A DNA stretch of 64,000 bases. Origin: Pseudocalidococcus azoricus BACA0444. Its GTDB lineage: Bacteria > Cyanobacteriota > Cyanobacteriia > Thermosynechococcales > Thermosynechococcaceae. The notes under the pieces are model-generated. The model did no database searches and was not told the origin of the DNA. It worked only from the letters and a program-made list of their open reading frames with translations. Positions 38,483-47,965 of this stretch are shown here, piece by piece; positions within the stretch are counted from its first letter, which is position 1, and the number at the start of each line of letters is the position of its first letter. The stretch spans positions 124,001 to 188,000 of the forward strand of contig NZ_JAVMIP010000001.1 of assembly GCF_031729055.1 (NCBI RefSeq), read 5' to 3'. Made by a program: the position numbers and the translations under genes.

Positions 38483-38991
38483 TGTCCCCTGCCACCCCTG
38501 AGCCACCCGGCCTGCCCCATGAATACTGGATGTCCCAGGCCATGACTCTTGCGACAGCGGCGGGAGAATTTGGCGAAGTTCCAGTCGGGGCTGTAATTTT
38601 AGATAGCCAGGGTCAAGTTGTCAGCACCGGGGCAAATCGCCGTCAACGGGACAATGATCCCACCGCCCATGCCGAAATCATTGCCCTCCGCCAGGCCGGC
38701 CAAATCCGCGGAACCTGGTATCTGACGGACTGTACCCTCTATGTCACCCTTGAACCCTGTCCCATGTGCACTGGGGCGATTCTCCAGGCCCGGATCAAAA
38801 CCCTGATCTATGGCACAACCGATCCCAAAGCAGGCGCGATGGGAACCGTGATCAATATTCCCACCAGTCCGGCAGCCTTTCATCGCTTGGACGTTATCGG
38901 GGGGGTTCTGGGAGAAGACTGTCGAGCGCAACTCCAGGCCTGGTTTCGGGAGCATCGGCAACGGGCCAAAGAGAAATTCCCTCAGGAGTAA
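38482..38991 (+). CDS. tadA: tRNA-specific adenosine deaminase TadA
   Basis: Deaminates A34 to inosine in the anticodon of tRNA-Arg. The 169 residues have the zinc/catalytic motif TAHAEIIAL (His63, Glu65) and PCPMC (Cys93, Cys96), and the substrate region GEVPVGAVI. It begins at the last base of the upstream stop codon (TAATG). Its 3' end overlaps the convergent folK by 98 bases, an unusually long coding overlap that both families' lengths support. Confidence 0.95.
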   Translation: MSPATPEPPGLPHEYWMSQAMTLATAAGEFGEVPVGAVILDSQGQVVSTGANRRQRDNDPTAHAEIIALRQAGQIRGTWYLTDCTLYVTLEPCPMCTGAILQARIKTLIYGTTDPKAGAMGTVINIPTSPAAFHRLDVIGGVLGEDCRAQLQAWFREHRQRAKEKFPQE

Positions 38992-39448
38992 TCTCTTGGG
39001 CTAAGGCTGCGATCGTTTTACCGGTGAGCGGATCTCGCCCCTGGGGATAAATCTCCACCAAGGGAATTAAGACAAACCCCCGCTCATGGAAATGGGGATG
39101 AGGAACGGTCAGAGTTGGACTGTTAATGATTAAATCAGCATAGAGAATTAAGTCTAAATCCAATGTCCGTGGGCCCCAATGGATCAGCCGCTGACGTTGG
39201 GCCTGAGTTTCAATAGCTTGGAGAGCAGTTAACAGGCCTGGGGCAGATAATGTTGTTTCCAGCAGCAGACAGCCATTGAGATAGTCCGGCTGTGGTGGCC
39301 CAACCGGGTGGGTTCGATACCAGCGAGAGCAGGCTATTAGGCGCACTTCAGGTAGCATGGCAATGCTCTCAACCGCCATGTTTGCCAGCCCCAGGGAATC
39401 CCCCAAATTACTCCCCAATCCCACCACGGCCATTACAGAATCCATCAT
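38894..39448 (-). CDS. folK: 2-amino-4-hydroxy-6-hydroxymethyldihydropteridine pyrophosphokinase FolK
   Basis: Pyrophosphorylates the pterin precursor in folate synthesis. The 184 residues include GLGSNLGDS, RTHPVGPPQPDYLNG, WGPRTLDLDLILY and PHPHFHERGFVLIPL, all HPPK hallmarks. The core ends near residue 155; the final 30 residues (ETRPGVALDSLLPEPPR and before) lie in the overlap with tadA and may be a run-on. ATG at 39448 or 39445. Confidence 0.94.
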   Translation of the reverse strand: MMDSVMAVVGLGSNLGDSLGLANMAVESIAMLPEVRLIACSRWYRTHPVGPPQPDYLNGCLLLETTLSAPGLLTALQAIETQAQRQRLIHWGPRTLDLDLILYADLIINSPTLTVPHPHFHERGFVLIPLVEIYPQGRDPLTGKTIAALAQEITPEGISLWPVADAPETRPGVALDSLLPEPPR

Positions 39449-39563
39449 AAAAAGAGAATCCCCCCGCAGGATATACTATTACCTAGGCTATTTTTAGCTC
39501 AACTCTTTTGACTGCTTTTTCTGCCTTGGCCGCCGTCCACCCTAGCTTGATCGAAATGCTGTT

Positions 39564-40454
39564 GTGAGTTTACAGCCCCTTTTTGCCTCAGCCTGCCCTG
39601 TAATTGGAGTCGTCCATCTCCTGCCTTTACCCACATCTCCCCGTTGGGGCGGCAGTCTTAAGGTTGTGATTGACCGAGCCGAACAGGAAGCAACGGCTTT
39701 AGCCGCCGGGGGTGTTGATGGCATTATTGTCGAAAACTTCTTTGATGCTCCCTTTACCAAAAGCCAAGTCGATCCAGCCGTTGTCAGTGGGATGACCTTA
39801 GTAATCCAGCGGCTGAAAAATCTTGTCACCGTCCCTTTGGGAATTAATGTTTTGAGAAATGATGCCCACAGTGGCCTGGCCATTGCCGCCTGTACGGGGT
39901 GTCAGTTTATCCGAGTGAATGTGCTGACAGGGGTGATGGCCACGGATCAAGGTTTAATTGAAGGTCAAGCCCATCACCTTCTGCGCTACCGGCGGGAATT
40001 GGGGCAAGATATTAAGATTTTTGCTGATGTTTTAGTCAAGCACGCCCGCCCGTTAGGAAGCCCCAATCTCACCACCGCAGTTGCCGATACGATTCAACGG
40101 GGCCTGGCCGATGGAGTGATTTTATCCGGTTGGGCCACGGGCAGCCCGCCTAGTCAAGAAGACCTAGAACTGTCCCTAGATGCAGCCAAAGGTACGCCCG
40201 TCTTCATTGGCAGTGGGGCCACCTGGGAAAATATTCCGGACTTGATCCGGTTCGCCAACGGGGTCATTGTCGCCAGTTCTCTGAAACGGCAAGGCAAAAT
40301 TGAACAGCCCGTTGATCCGATTCGGGTGAGTCGGTTTGTGGCTGCCCTCCGCCACGCCTTAGCTACGGAAGAGTCCATCGAAGGGGCCAAAGAACTGCCA
40401 AAATCTGCTACTTCTTCGATGGCTCTACCCACGCCCACGCTGCCCCTCGGTTGA
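39564..40454 (+). CDS. btpA: BtpA-family protein, photosystem I biogenesis
   Basis: TIM-barrel-like protein of the BtpA family; in Synechocystis BtpA is a thylakoid-associated factor needed for stable photosystem I reaction-centre proteins. The 296 residues start with ACPVIGVVHLLPLPTSPRWGG and contain GVDGIIVENFFDAPF and the phosphate-loop-like PVFIGSGATWENI. The start is GTG at 39564, as the in-frame upstream sequence offers no ATG. The C-terminal 30 residues are Ser/Pro-rich. Divergent neighbours, no operon. Confidence 0.92.
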   Translation: MSLQPLFASACPVIGVVHLLPLPTSPRWGGSLKVVIDRAEQEATALAAGGVDGIIVENFFDAPFTKSQVDPAVVSGMTLVIQRLKNLVTVPLGINVLRNDAHSGLAIAACTGCQFIRVNVLTGVMATDQGLIEGQAHHLLRYRRELGQDIKIFADVLVKHARPLGSPNLTTAVADTIQRGLADGVILSGWATGSPPSQEDLELSLDAAKGTPVFIGSGATWENIPDLIRFANGVIVASSLKRQGKIEQPVDPIRVSRFVAALRHALATEESIEGAKELPKSATSSMALPTPTLPLG

Positions 40455-40504
40455 GTCCACAGACTATACATTAATTCATCAGGGCTTCCGTCACCGGAAC
40501 AGTC

Positions 40505-41629
<1,125 letters not shown>

Positions 41630-41758
41630 TCACGGGGCCAGGCATTATCCAGATCATGCTGTTCCGAATCTAGCAGAATTTAGTCTAACGGATTTAGGGA
41701 TCCCCTGATGATGGGGAGAATCTTAAAAGCTTCGGGCCTGGGGAGTTTGGGAGGATGC

Positions 41759-42241
41759 TTATTTCTTTTGCAGGCGCATCATTTCAGATTGAACACGTTG
41801 GTAGAGACCAGGATTAGCGTAAATTTGTTGGGTAATGCTGTTAAATTCCTCGGGGGTGAGGTCATATTTTTTGAGAATTTGCCTGGATTCATTGAAATAT
41901 TGGCTACAGAGATGATCTAGGCGGCGGGAAGCGAGATTTTTCGGCTCGGCTAAACAGCTATTACGGGGGACTTGACCGGAAAACATTTTCTGGGCCTGGC
42001 GATAATACTTCAGGCGAATCGGTTCAATAGCTAGTACGGCCTGGGCATAACTACTGAGTTGGCTATTGCTAAGGGTTGTTGTCGGACTAGGAGCAATGAC
42101 TTGGGCCTGGGCGGTCGTGGTCAACCCACTTAGGCCAAAGGTGGTCAATAACCCGAAACCGCAAGCAAAACGCTTCAGTGATCTGAACATTAGGGATGAG
42201 CCACAACGTAAGGGTAAAGTCTGCATGGATCGGGGATGCAC
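41759..42241 (-). CDS. DUF4168-type secreted protein
   Basis: A 160-residue protein (143 from ATG 42190) with a signal peptide (CGFGLLTTFGLSGLTTTAQAQ) and a helical domain with the pattern YAQAVLAIEPIRLKYYRQAQ and LTPEEFNSITQQIYANPGLYQRV, which I associate with DUF4168, a family common in cyanobacteria and of unknown function. GTG at 42241 is the longest start; ATG 42226 and 42190 are alternatives, the last giving the best signal peptide. It is the third gene of a minus-strand group of three small membrane or secreted proteins. Confidence 0.78.
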   Translation of the reverse strand: MHPRSMQTLPLRCGSSLMFRSLKRFACGFGLLTTFGLSGLTTTAQAQVIAPSPTTTLSNSQLSSYAQAVLAIEPIRLKYYRQAQKMFSGQVPRNSCLAEPKNLASRRLDHLCSQYFNESRQILKKYDLTPEEFNSITQQIYANPGLYQRVQSEMMRLQKK

Positions 42242-42247
42242 TACCAG

Positions 42248-42718
42248 TTATGAAGGGTTTAGGGAAAGAGGAGTTCCCAGGCCAGGGTCTGTACCCATCC
42301 ATAAACGCTTTTGCAGATGTTCTGCCCAGTTCACCGCTAGGGTGATGTCGGTAAAGGGAATCGCGTAGGGTTGCCCCACGTTGTTAGAGCTATCCTGAGG
42401 GATTAAAACTAGCTCAATCTGGTGGGCCGGGGCGGGTGGATCAGTGAGGGTAATAGGCTGGTGATCAACCCAGACTTGCACTATTTGGATTTGGCTAAGA
42501 TCAATAGTCTGTAGGTTGACAGGGCCATTGCGAGTGGGGTTGCCCCAGGTTAATTGGGTTTGATTTAGGCCTAAAACGGCTCGGACATCATATTTGGCGG
42601 TCTCAAAATCCTTGGCCCAACGTTCATAGGCCTGTAACTTTTGCCATTCATGCCACCCCAGGCCAGCCAGGCCAAAGAAGACCAATAACAGCGGTAACCA
42701 CAACAATCCATGTAGCAT
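42248..42718 (-). CDS. Membrane-anchored hypothetical protein
   Basis: A 156-residue protein with one N-terminal membrane helix (LLWLPLLLVFFGLAGLGW) and a soluble, beta-rich domain (residues 50-145). I do not recognise the family, though it resembles short anchored proteins of other cyanobacteria. It is 34 bases after the zinc-ribbon membrane protein and 6 bases before the DUF4168 gene, so a three-gene operon is likely. Confidence 0.7.
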   Translation of the reverse strand: MLHGLLWLPLLLVFFGLAGLGWHEWQKLQAYERWAKDFETAKYDVRAVLGLNQTQLTWGNPTRNGPVNLQTIDLSQIQIVQVWVDHQPITLTDPPAPAHQIELVLIPQDSSNNVGQPYAIPFTDITLAVNWAEHLQKRLWMGTDPGLGTPLSLNPS

Positions 42719-42752
42719 TGGGTTTGACCTCTCCCACCTTGACGGGGTTTGT

Positions 42753-43121
42753 TTAATCCTCTAGGGCCTGGGATTGCACCTCAACCGCAGCCACATCAAT
42801 AGTTCCCGGCGGGGTTTGCCTGACAAATTGACGATCCTGCACTTCTACAGCTTCACCACAATTAGGGCAGCGGGTTTTACTATTAACGAGACTGGCAAAT
42901 TCAAAACCACACACTGGGCAGGGGGCCTGGATTAAGTTTTGTTTTAACCAGAACCGCAAACCAATCACGATCAGGATTGGAGTCACGGCCAGGATCAGCA
43001 GCAGAATCACAAAGGACTTAACGAGCCAGCCCAGGCCCAACGCCCCCAAGGCCCAGACCCCCAAAATTAGGGTCAACCAAAAGCGCAAACTGGGGCTGAC
43101 ATACAGCGAGTTAATATTCAC
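42753..43121 (-). CDS. Membrane protein with C-terminal zinc ribbon
   Basis: A 122-residue protein with two adjacent hydrophobic helices (residues 12-55), then two Cys pairs, CPVC at 68-71 and CPNC at 84-87, which should bind one zinc ion, and an acidic tail. This resembles small membrane zinc-ribbon proteins of cyanobacteria with no assigned function. First gene of the three-gene minus-strand group. Confidence 0.72.
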   Translation of the reverse strand: MNINSLYVSPSLRFWLTLILGVWALGALGLGWLVKSFVILLLILAVTPILIVIGLRFWLKQNLIQAPCPVCGFEFASLVNSKTRCPNCGEAVEVQDRQFVRQTPPGTIDVAAVEVQSQALED

Positions 43122-43215
43122 AAATGTTCCTCAAGGCCGCCGTATCCCCCATCATAAGGAATAGTTGTCCTGTGATCACCCTCATTGCGCTCCTGCACTC
43201 TAGTCACCCGCTCCT

Positions 43216-43647
43216 ATGAACTATCCTCAATCCCATCTCCGGCAAATAATCGCCATTATTATTGGTGCGGCCTGGGCAGATGGCAGTCTTCAACCCACAG
43301 AAGTGAGCTATCTCCAAAAACTCTTAAGCCAATATCACCTGCAAGAAGACTCCGAATTACAGTCACTCTTAGCTGCCCCTGTACCTCTAGCCATCACGGA
43401 AGAGTTGATCGCCACCTATCTCCCCGACTCTACCGCCACCGAACGACAAAAACTCCTCGTGGATATTGGCACGCTCTTAATTGCCGATGACGTTGTTTCT
43501 CCCCAAGAGCATCAACTGTTAGACGACTACTACACTCTAATGGCAGAAATTCCCCCTCTCCCCGAACCTGGTCCCACCCTGGTGGCAACTGTCGGACAAC
43601 AAGTTCGCAAAGGACTCAAAGCAATTTTAAGCAAAATCCATCCCTAA
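43216..43647 (+). CDS. TerB-like helical protein
   Basis: A 143-residue helical protein with the pattern typical of TerB/tellurite-resistance-like domains: an opening helix (IIAIIIGAAWADGSLQPTEVSYLQKLL) and a repeat of it (VDIGTLLIADDVVSPQEHQLL). In cyanobacteria such proteins are common outside any tellurite operon, and no other ter genes are here. Function unknown. ATG at 43216. Confidence 0.75.
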   Translation: MNYPQSHLRQIIAIIIGAAWADGSLQPTEVSYLQKLLSQYHLQEDSELQSLLAAPVPLAITEELIATYLPDSTATERQKLLVDIGTLLIADDVVSPQEHQLLDDYYTLMAEIPPLPEPGPTLVATVGQQVRKGLKAILSKIHP

Positions 43648-43826
43648 GACTCTTGGCCCTAGCTGTCCACCCAGATTAAGGTTGGTATGGCCTGACCTAT
43701 GGGATAGTTAGGCGCAAATTAGGAGACGTTTAGAAAGTCCACGGTAAAAAAGCAGGATGATCATCATCAGTCCCTAGAATAGGAATTGGGGGAAATTAAC
43801 CATAAATTTGTTTTTTTCGCTTTTTT

Positions 43827-44234
43827 ATGTCCAATCCCAGTTCTACCCCAGGCCCCGCTAAACCCAACTTCCTAGAGCGTTACGCTCCCTTTGTGCTGAA
43901 TCAGAAGAAAGCCGCTGATTTGGTGCAAGCCTATGGCCAGGGAAAACGTGATTTTCAAAGAATTGATCTTAGTGGGGTCAGCCTTGTGGATGTGGATTTA
44001 AGGGGCATTGACTTCAGCGGGGCAACTTTAAGCAATGCTTCCTTGACCAACGTGAACCTGGGGGGAGCAAAGCTGATTGAAGCCAATTTAGTCAATGCTC
44101 GTTTAGTCACTGTCCAACTCCGAGGTGCCAACCTGAGTCGGGCTAATCTGCGGGGGGCAATCCTCACTCAAACCACCCTTTCCCAGGCCACCCTGAAAGC
44201 CACCACTCTCCCCAATGGGCATTTGTCTCCTTAA
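43827..44234 (+). CDS. Pentapeptide-repeat protein
   Basis: A 135-residue protein with about a dozen A(D/N)LXX-type repeats from residue 45 (LSGVSLVDVDLRGIDFSG and on), forming a right-handed quadrilateral beta helix. A 40-residue N-terminal part precedes it. These proteins are abundant in cyanobacteria and mostly uncharacterised. Its TAA is followed directly by the GTG of the next gene, suggesting coupled translation. Confidence 0.85.
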   Translation: MSNPSSTPGPAKPNFLERYAPFVLNQKKAADLVQAYGQGKRDFQRIDLSGVSLVDVDLRGIDFSGATLSNASLTNVNLGGAKLIEANLVNARLVTVQLRGANLSRANLRGAILTQTTLSQATLKATTLPNGHLSP

Positions 44235-45419
44235 GTGAACTCCAAACCCCTGCCAGATTTTCTATCCCAGGCCTTGCTCTCTGCCCCAGACCAACGGGTT
44301 ACCTTTGCGGAATTTATGGAGCGGGTTCTCTACGATCCCACGTTTGGCTATTACAACCGCGACTCGGCCCCAATGGGAAAAACTGGGGATTACTTGACAT
44401 CACCCCACCTTAGCCCGGACTTTGGCGAATTAGTGGCCGTCCAGTTGGTTCAGATGTGGCAAGCCTTAGCCCAACCCGCATTATTTACAGTTGTGGAAAT
44501 GGGGGCAGGGCAAGGGGTTTTGGCGGCTGATATTTTGCGGTTTTGTCAGGCTGAGTATCCCGACTTTTACCAGGCCTTGAGCTATGTGATTATTGAACGC
44601 TCCGAGAGGCTACGGGGAACCCAAAAAAATCAACTCAGGAATTGGGCAGAGATTGATCGGGCTATTTGGCGGGATTGGGGGGAGATCCCTCTAGAGTCTG
44701 TGGTGGGCTGTTTTTTATCCAATGAATTAGTAGATGCCTTGCCTGTCCACCGGGTTTGTTGGCAACAGGGAGAACTTCAGGAAATCTATGTCCGGCTCAA
44801 TGAGTCCCAAAATCAACTCACAGAAGAACTTGGCCCCCTCTCCACCCCAGGCCTGGGAGCTTATTTTGAATATCTTGGCTTGAATTTGACAACCCCACCC
44901 TATCCAGACGGGTATCGCACAGAAGTAAACTTAGCTGCCTTAGATTGGTTGACCACCGTTGCCCAGCGATTAGCCCAGGGGTTTGTCCTGACCATTGATT
45001 ATGGCTATCCCGCCGCGACCTATTATCACCCGAACCGCAGTGATGGCACCTTACAAGCTTATTACCAACACCGACATCACAACAATCCCTATATCCATCT
45101 CGGACAACAGGATTTAACCGCCCATGTGGATTTCACAACCCTAGAACGCTGGGGAGAGCAACAGGGCTTAAGATCACTGATTTTGACCCATCAGGCCCCT
45201 TGGTTAATGTCCTTGGGGTTGGCTGAGCGTTTGCGGCAAAATAACCAAACCTCCCGTGACATCAATCACGCCCTCCGCCGCCGGGCTGCCTTGCAACAGT
45301 TAATTAACCCGCTGGGCCTGGGAGGATTGCGAGTCTTGTTACAAGGAAAAGGGGACAAAACCCTTCAGCCCTTGAAAATGCTCGCCCTAGCATCTGAGAC
45401 CAACTTGCTCCAGAGTTGA
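44235..45419 (+). CDS. MidA/NDUFAF7-family SAM-dependent methyltransferase
   Basis: A 394-residue protein of the DUF185 family, relatives of mitochondrial NDUFAF7 which methylates an arginine of complex I. Motifs: FGYYNRDSAPMGKTGDYLTSP near residue 35, VVEMGAGQGVLAADIL, FLSNELVDALPVHR and VLTIDYGYPA. A link to cyanobacterial NDH-1 is possible but unproven. The start is GTG at 44235, immediately after the previous stop. The N-terminal sequence VNSKPLPDFLSQAL looks complete. Confidence 0.88.
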   Translation: MNSKPLPDFLSQALLSAPDQRVTFAEFMERVLYDPTFGYYNRDSAPMGKTGDYLTSPHLSPDFGELVAVQLVQMWQALAQPALFTVVEMGAGQGVLAADILRFCQAEYPDFYQALSYVIIERSERLRGTQKNQLRNWAEIDRAIWRDWGEIPLESVVGCFLSNELVDALPVHRVCWQQGELQEIYVRLNESQNQLTEELGPLSTPGLGAYFEYLGLNLTTPPYPDGYRTEVNLAALDWLTTVAQRLAQGFVLTIDYGYPAATYYHPNRSDGTLQAYYQHRHHNNPYIHLGQQDLTAHVDFTTLERWGEQQGLRSLILTHQAPWLMSLGLAERLRQNNQTSRDINHALRRRAALQQLINPLGLGGLRVLLQGKGDKTLQPLKMLALASETNLLQS

Positions 45420-45421
45420 AC

Positions 45422-45733
45422 CTAATCGGGATTGACCTCTGGGGAAGGCTTAGGTAGTTGCTCGGCTTCTGGGCAATCCTCAGAGACCAAAGGATCGGAA
45501 AAGCCACGGGGTACAGAGGCTAACTTGCGGGTAATCGCCCCAATACTTTCTAAGCGCACCATTTCTTCCCAAGAGCAAACCTCATCCTCTTCATCTGTCT
45601 CATAGCGAAGGGTGACTAAATCTCCCTCAATTTCCACAATCTGGGCCCGATCAATCAGGCGTTGTTGGTCTCGCAGATATACCCCAATCTCCTGGCCATC
45701 TGTGTACAGTTGGTAGAGCTTACGATGCAACAT
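45422..45733 (-). CDS. Conserved cyanobacterial hypothetical protein (DUF6679-like)
   Basis: A 103-residue protein with a short conserved N-terminal domain, MLHRKLYQLYTDGQEIG through EEDEVCSWEEMVRLESIG, and a variable Pro-rich tail. I recall strongly similar small proteins across cyanobacteria, filed as DUF6679 as far as I remember; function unknown. The stop lies 2 bases from the convergent MidA-like stop. Confidence 0.72.
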   Translation of the reverse strand: MLHRKLYQLYTDGQEIGVYLRDQQRLIDRAQIVEIEGDLVTLRYETDEEDEVCSWEEMVRLESIGAITRKLASVPRGFSDPLVSEDCPEAEQLPKPSPEVNPD

Positions 45734-45858
45734 AGGGCATTTCTCCTGATCGGAATCTGGTCAAAAGCAAAGCACAACCCCTAACCATTGCCTGACAGTC
45801 TAGGCCATGACCTGATCTTTGGGAAGGGGGCAATTTAATAGAAAACCAGGATAAGCAC

Positions 45859-46374
45859 TTAGCCATTCAGTAACAGTCCCAAACTATTAGTTGATATCAA
45901 GTAATGACAAAGCCACCCCAGTAACATCCCCCCCAGGCCAAGGGGAATTAAAACAAAAAACACTTGGGCAAGGGAATAACCAGCGGCACGCATTTCCAAG
46001 CGTAAGAGTGTATCTGTCGAGCCAATTATCCCTACCAAGGCAAAAATCAGGGGAGAAACTACGGCTAAGGTAACGATTGAACTCAGATAAAACATTGTAA
46101 AAACACTACGGGGCCCAAGTTGAACCAGGCGCAACAAGTTTCCCCGGCCCCAAGTATGAAGAATATTCCCTAAGCCCAAGATCAAAATAACAATCAAAAT
46201 TGAAGCCAGGCAATGCTCCCAAAAACTCCAGCCAGGATTGCCATTCGCCAAGTTTAACCCCAGGGTCAGATAGGCTAAAACCACAGCACAAAGAGCCCCC
46301 CAGGGAAATCGTCTAACTTTAGCTGAGCGACTCACTGGTTTTAGGGCAGGCATCAATAAAGGAAAAGCAGACAA
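45859..46374 (-). CDS. Membrane protein of unknown function
   Basis: A 171-residue protein with four hydrophobic segments, at about residues 27-45, 53-70, 90-115 and 135-160. I do not recognise the family. It stands 136 bases from the divergent HtrA protease gene. ATG at 46374. Confidence 0.6.
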   Translation of the reverse strand: MSAFPLLMPALKPVSRSAKVRRFPWGALCAVVLAYLTLGLNLANGNPGWSFWEHCLASILIVILILGLGNILHTWGRGNLLRLVQLGPRSVFTMFYLSSIVTLAVVSPLIFALVGIIGSTDTLLRLEMRAAGYSLAQVFFVLIPLGLGGMLLGWLCHYLISTNSLGLLLNG

Positions 46375-46543
46375 TTTTTGACGGATCTATAAGTCTAGGG
46401 CAATAATATTCTTATTCTAGTCGTCTTAGGGAAGCAATTATCAATAGGAGTGGGTAGATCTCTAGGCTGGGAACCAACACCATCAGCTTTGCGTCAAGTC
46501 TTTAAGTAATTTGATCAACTATTCCTTTCCTTTGCGAATAACT

Positions 46544-47731
46544 ATGGCAACTCACCCTGTTTTCAATCGCTCCATCACCTGCCTTTCCTTTATGGCCCTG
46601 GGCGCGGCCGCTACTTTGTTCACGGGACAATTTTTGCCATCTCGCAGTGGCCTGGTGCAACCCTCTGTCGCGCAACTCTCTGCCCCAATAACCGGGACTG
46701 GTGATATTAACTTTATCGCTCAGGCAGTTGAAAAAGTTGGCCCCTCTGTGGTGCGGATTGATTCCTCTCGGACTGTCCAAGCCCGTACTCCCCGCGTTTT
46801 TAACGATCCCTTTTTCCAAGAGTTCTTTGGGGCACCTCGCCAAAATCAACCCCCAACACGGGTAGAGCGGGGCACAGGTTCTGGGTTTATCATTAGCTCC
46901 GATGGTGTGATTCTCACCAATGCTCATGTGATTGATGGCGCGGATCGGGTGACGGTCACGCTTAAGGATGGGCGCAACTATGAAGGGAAAGTCCTCGGGC
47001 AAGATACGGTTACAGATGTCGCTGTCGTAAAAATTGAAGCCGAAAACCTGCCTATCTCCCGGATTGGGGATTCGGATCAACTCCGGCCGGGGGAATGGGC
47101 CATTGCCATTGGAAATCCCTTGGGCCTGGACAATACCGTCACCGCTGGCATTATCAGTGCAACCGGACGCAGCAGTGGGGATGTGGGTGTTCCAGATAAA
47201 CGGGTTGGCTTTATTCAGACGGATGCAGCCATCAATCCTGGGAACTCGGGTGGGCCACTCCTGAATCAACAGGGGGAAGTGATTGGGATGAATACCGCAA
47301 TTATTGGGGGCGCGCAGGGCCTGGGATTTGCGATTCCGATTAAAACAGCCCAGCGCATTGCCAACCAGTTGATTGCTAATGGCAAGGTTGAGCATCCCTT
47401 CTTAGGCATTCGCATGGCTAGTCTCACCCCTGAAGTGCGCGATCAGATCAATAGTGCGCCCAACAGCCCTGTGCGTGTCCAGGATGATAAAGGGGTCTTG
47501 ATTTTCCAAGTCATTCCCAACTCTCCCGCCGCCCGCTCTGGTCTCCAGGCCGGTGATGTGATCCAAAGTATCAATGGTCAGTCCGTCACCAAAGCAGATC
47601 AAGTTCAACAGGTGGTAGAAAATTCCTCTGTGGGTTCGACCCTAGAACTCAATGTCCGGCGGCAGGGTCAAAGCATGAGTATTGCCGTGCAACCCGCTCC
47701 CTTACCCACCCAAGCCAGTCGGCAACGGTAG
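46544..47731 (+). CDS. HtrA/Deg-family serine protease
   Basis: Periplasmic or lumenal quality-control protease of the HhoA/HhoB/HtrA type. The 395 residues have an N-terminal signal anchor, a trypsin-like domain with the triad His128 (TNAHVIDG), Asp158 (TDVAVVKI) and Ser235 (GNSGGPL), and one PDZ domain (about 290-385; [16 protein letters not shown]). Cyanobacteria carry three paralogues; which one this is cannot be told by eye. ATG at 46544 is preferred to TTG at 46511. A 297-codon minus-strand frame here is a shadow. Confidence 0.93.
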   Translation: MATHPVFNRSITCLSFMALGAAATLFTGQFLPSRSGLVQPSVAQLSAPITGTGDINFIAQAVEKVGPSVVRIDSSRTVQARTPRVFNDPFFQEFFGAPRQNQPPTRVERGTGSGFIISSDGVILTNAHVIDGADRVTVTLKDGRNYEGKVLGQDTVTDVAVVKIEAENLPISRIGDSDQLRPGEWAIAIGNPLGLDNTVTAGIISATGRSSGDVGVPDKRVGFIQTDAAINPGNSGGPLLNQQGEVIGMNTAIIGGAQGLGFAIPIKTAQRIANQLIANGKVEHPFLGIRMASLTPEVRDQINSAPNSPVRVQDDKGVLIFQVIPNSPAARSGLQAGDVIQSINGQSVTKADQVQQVVENSSVGSTLELNVRRQGQSMSIAVQPAPLPTQASRQR

Positions 47732-47965
47732 GGACTATTCCAGGCACGAGGGAGGCAGTCAAGATGAACTTTTGCCAAGAATCAGCTAGTTTTGCCTCCA
47801 GCCTAGGCTGCAATCTAAGGTTACACCGCCCCTCCTTGCTGGGGATTGCCAGGTCTTATTTTGTCAAAATGCCGGCCTTTCCTCTGATGCAGCCCTAGGT
47901 CTGGGTTGGTAACACGATATTGCTCTATATTGGGGGGTCAACCTCTATTCCTTTCAATCGGAGTC

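Noticed and set aside
46502..47395. 297-codon open frame on the minus strand opposite the HtrA protease gene
   Set aside because: It is fully antisense to a gene with an intact serine-protease triad and PDZ domain, and its own protein has low-complexity Asn/Pro-rich text without a domain.
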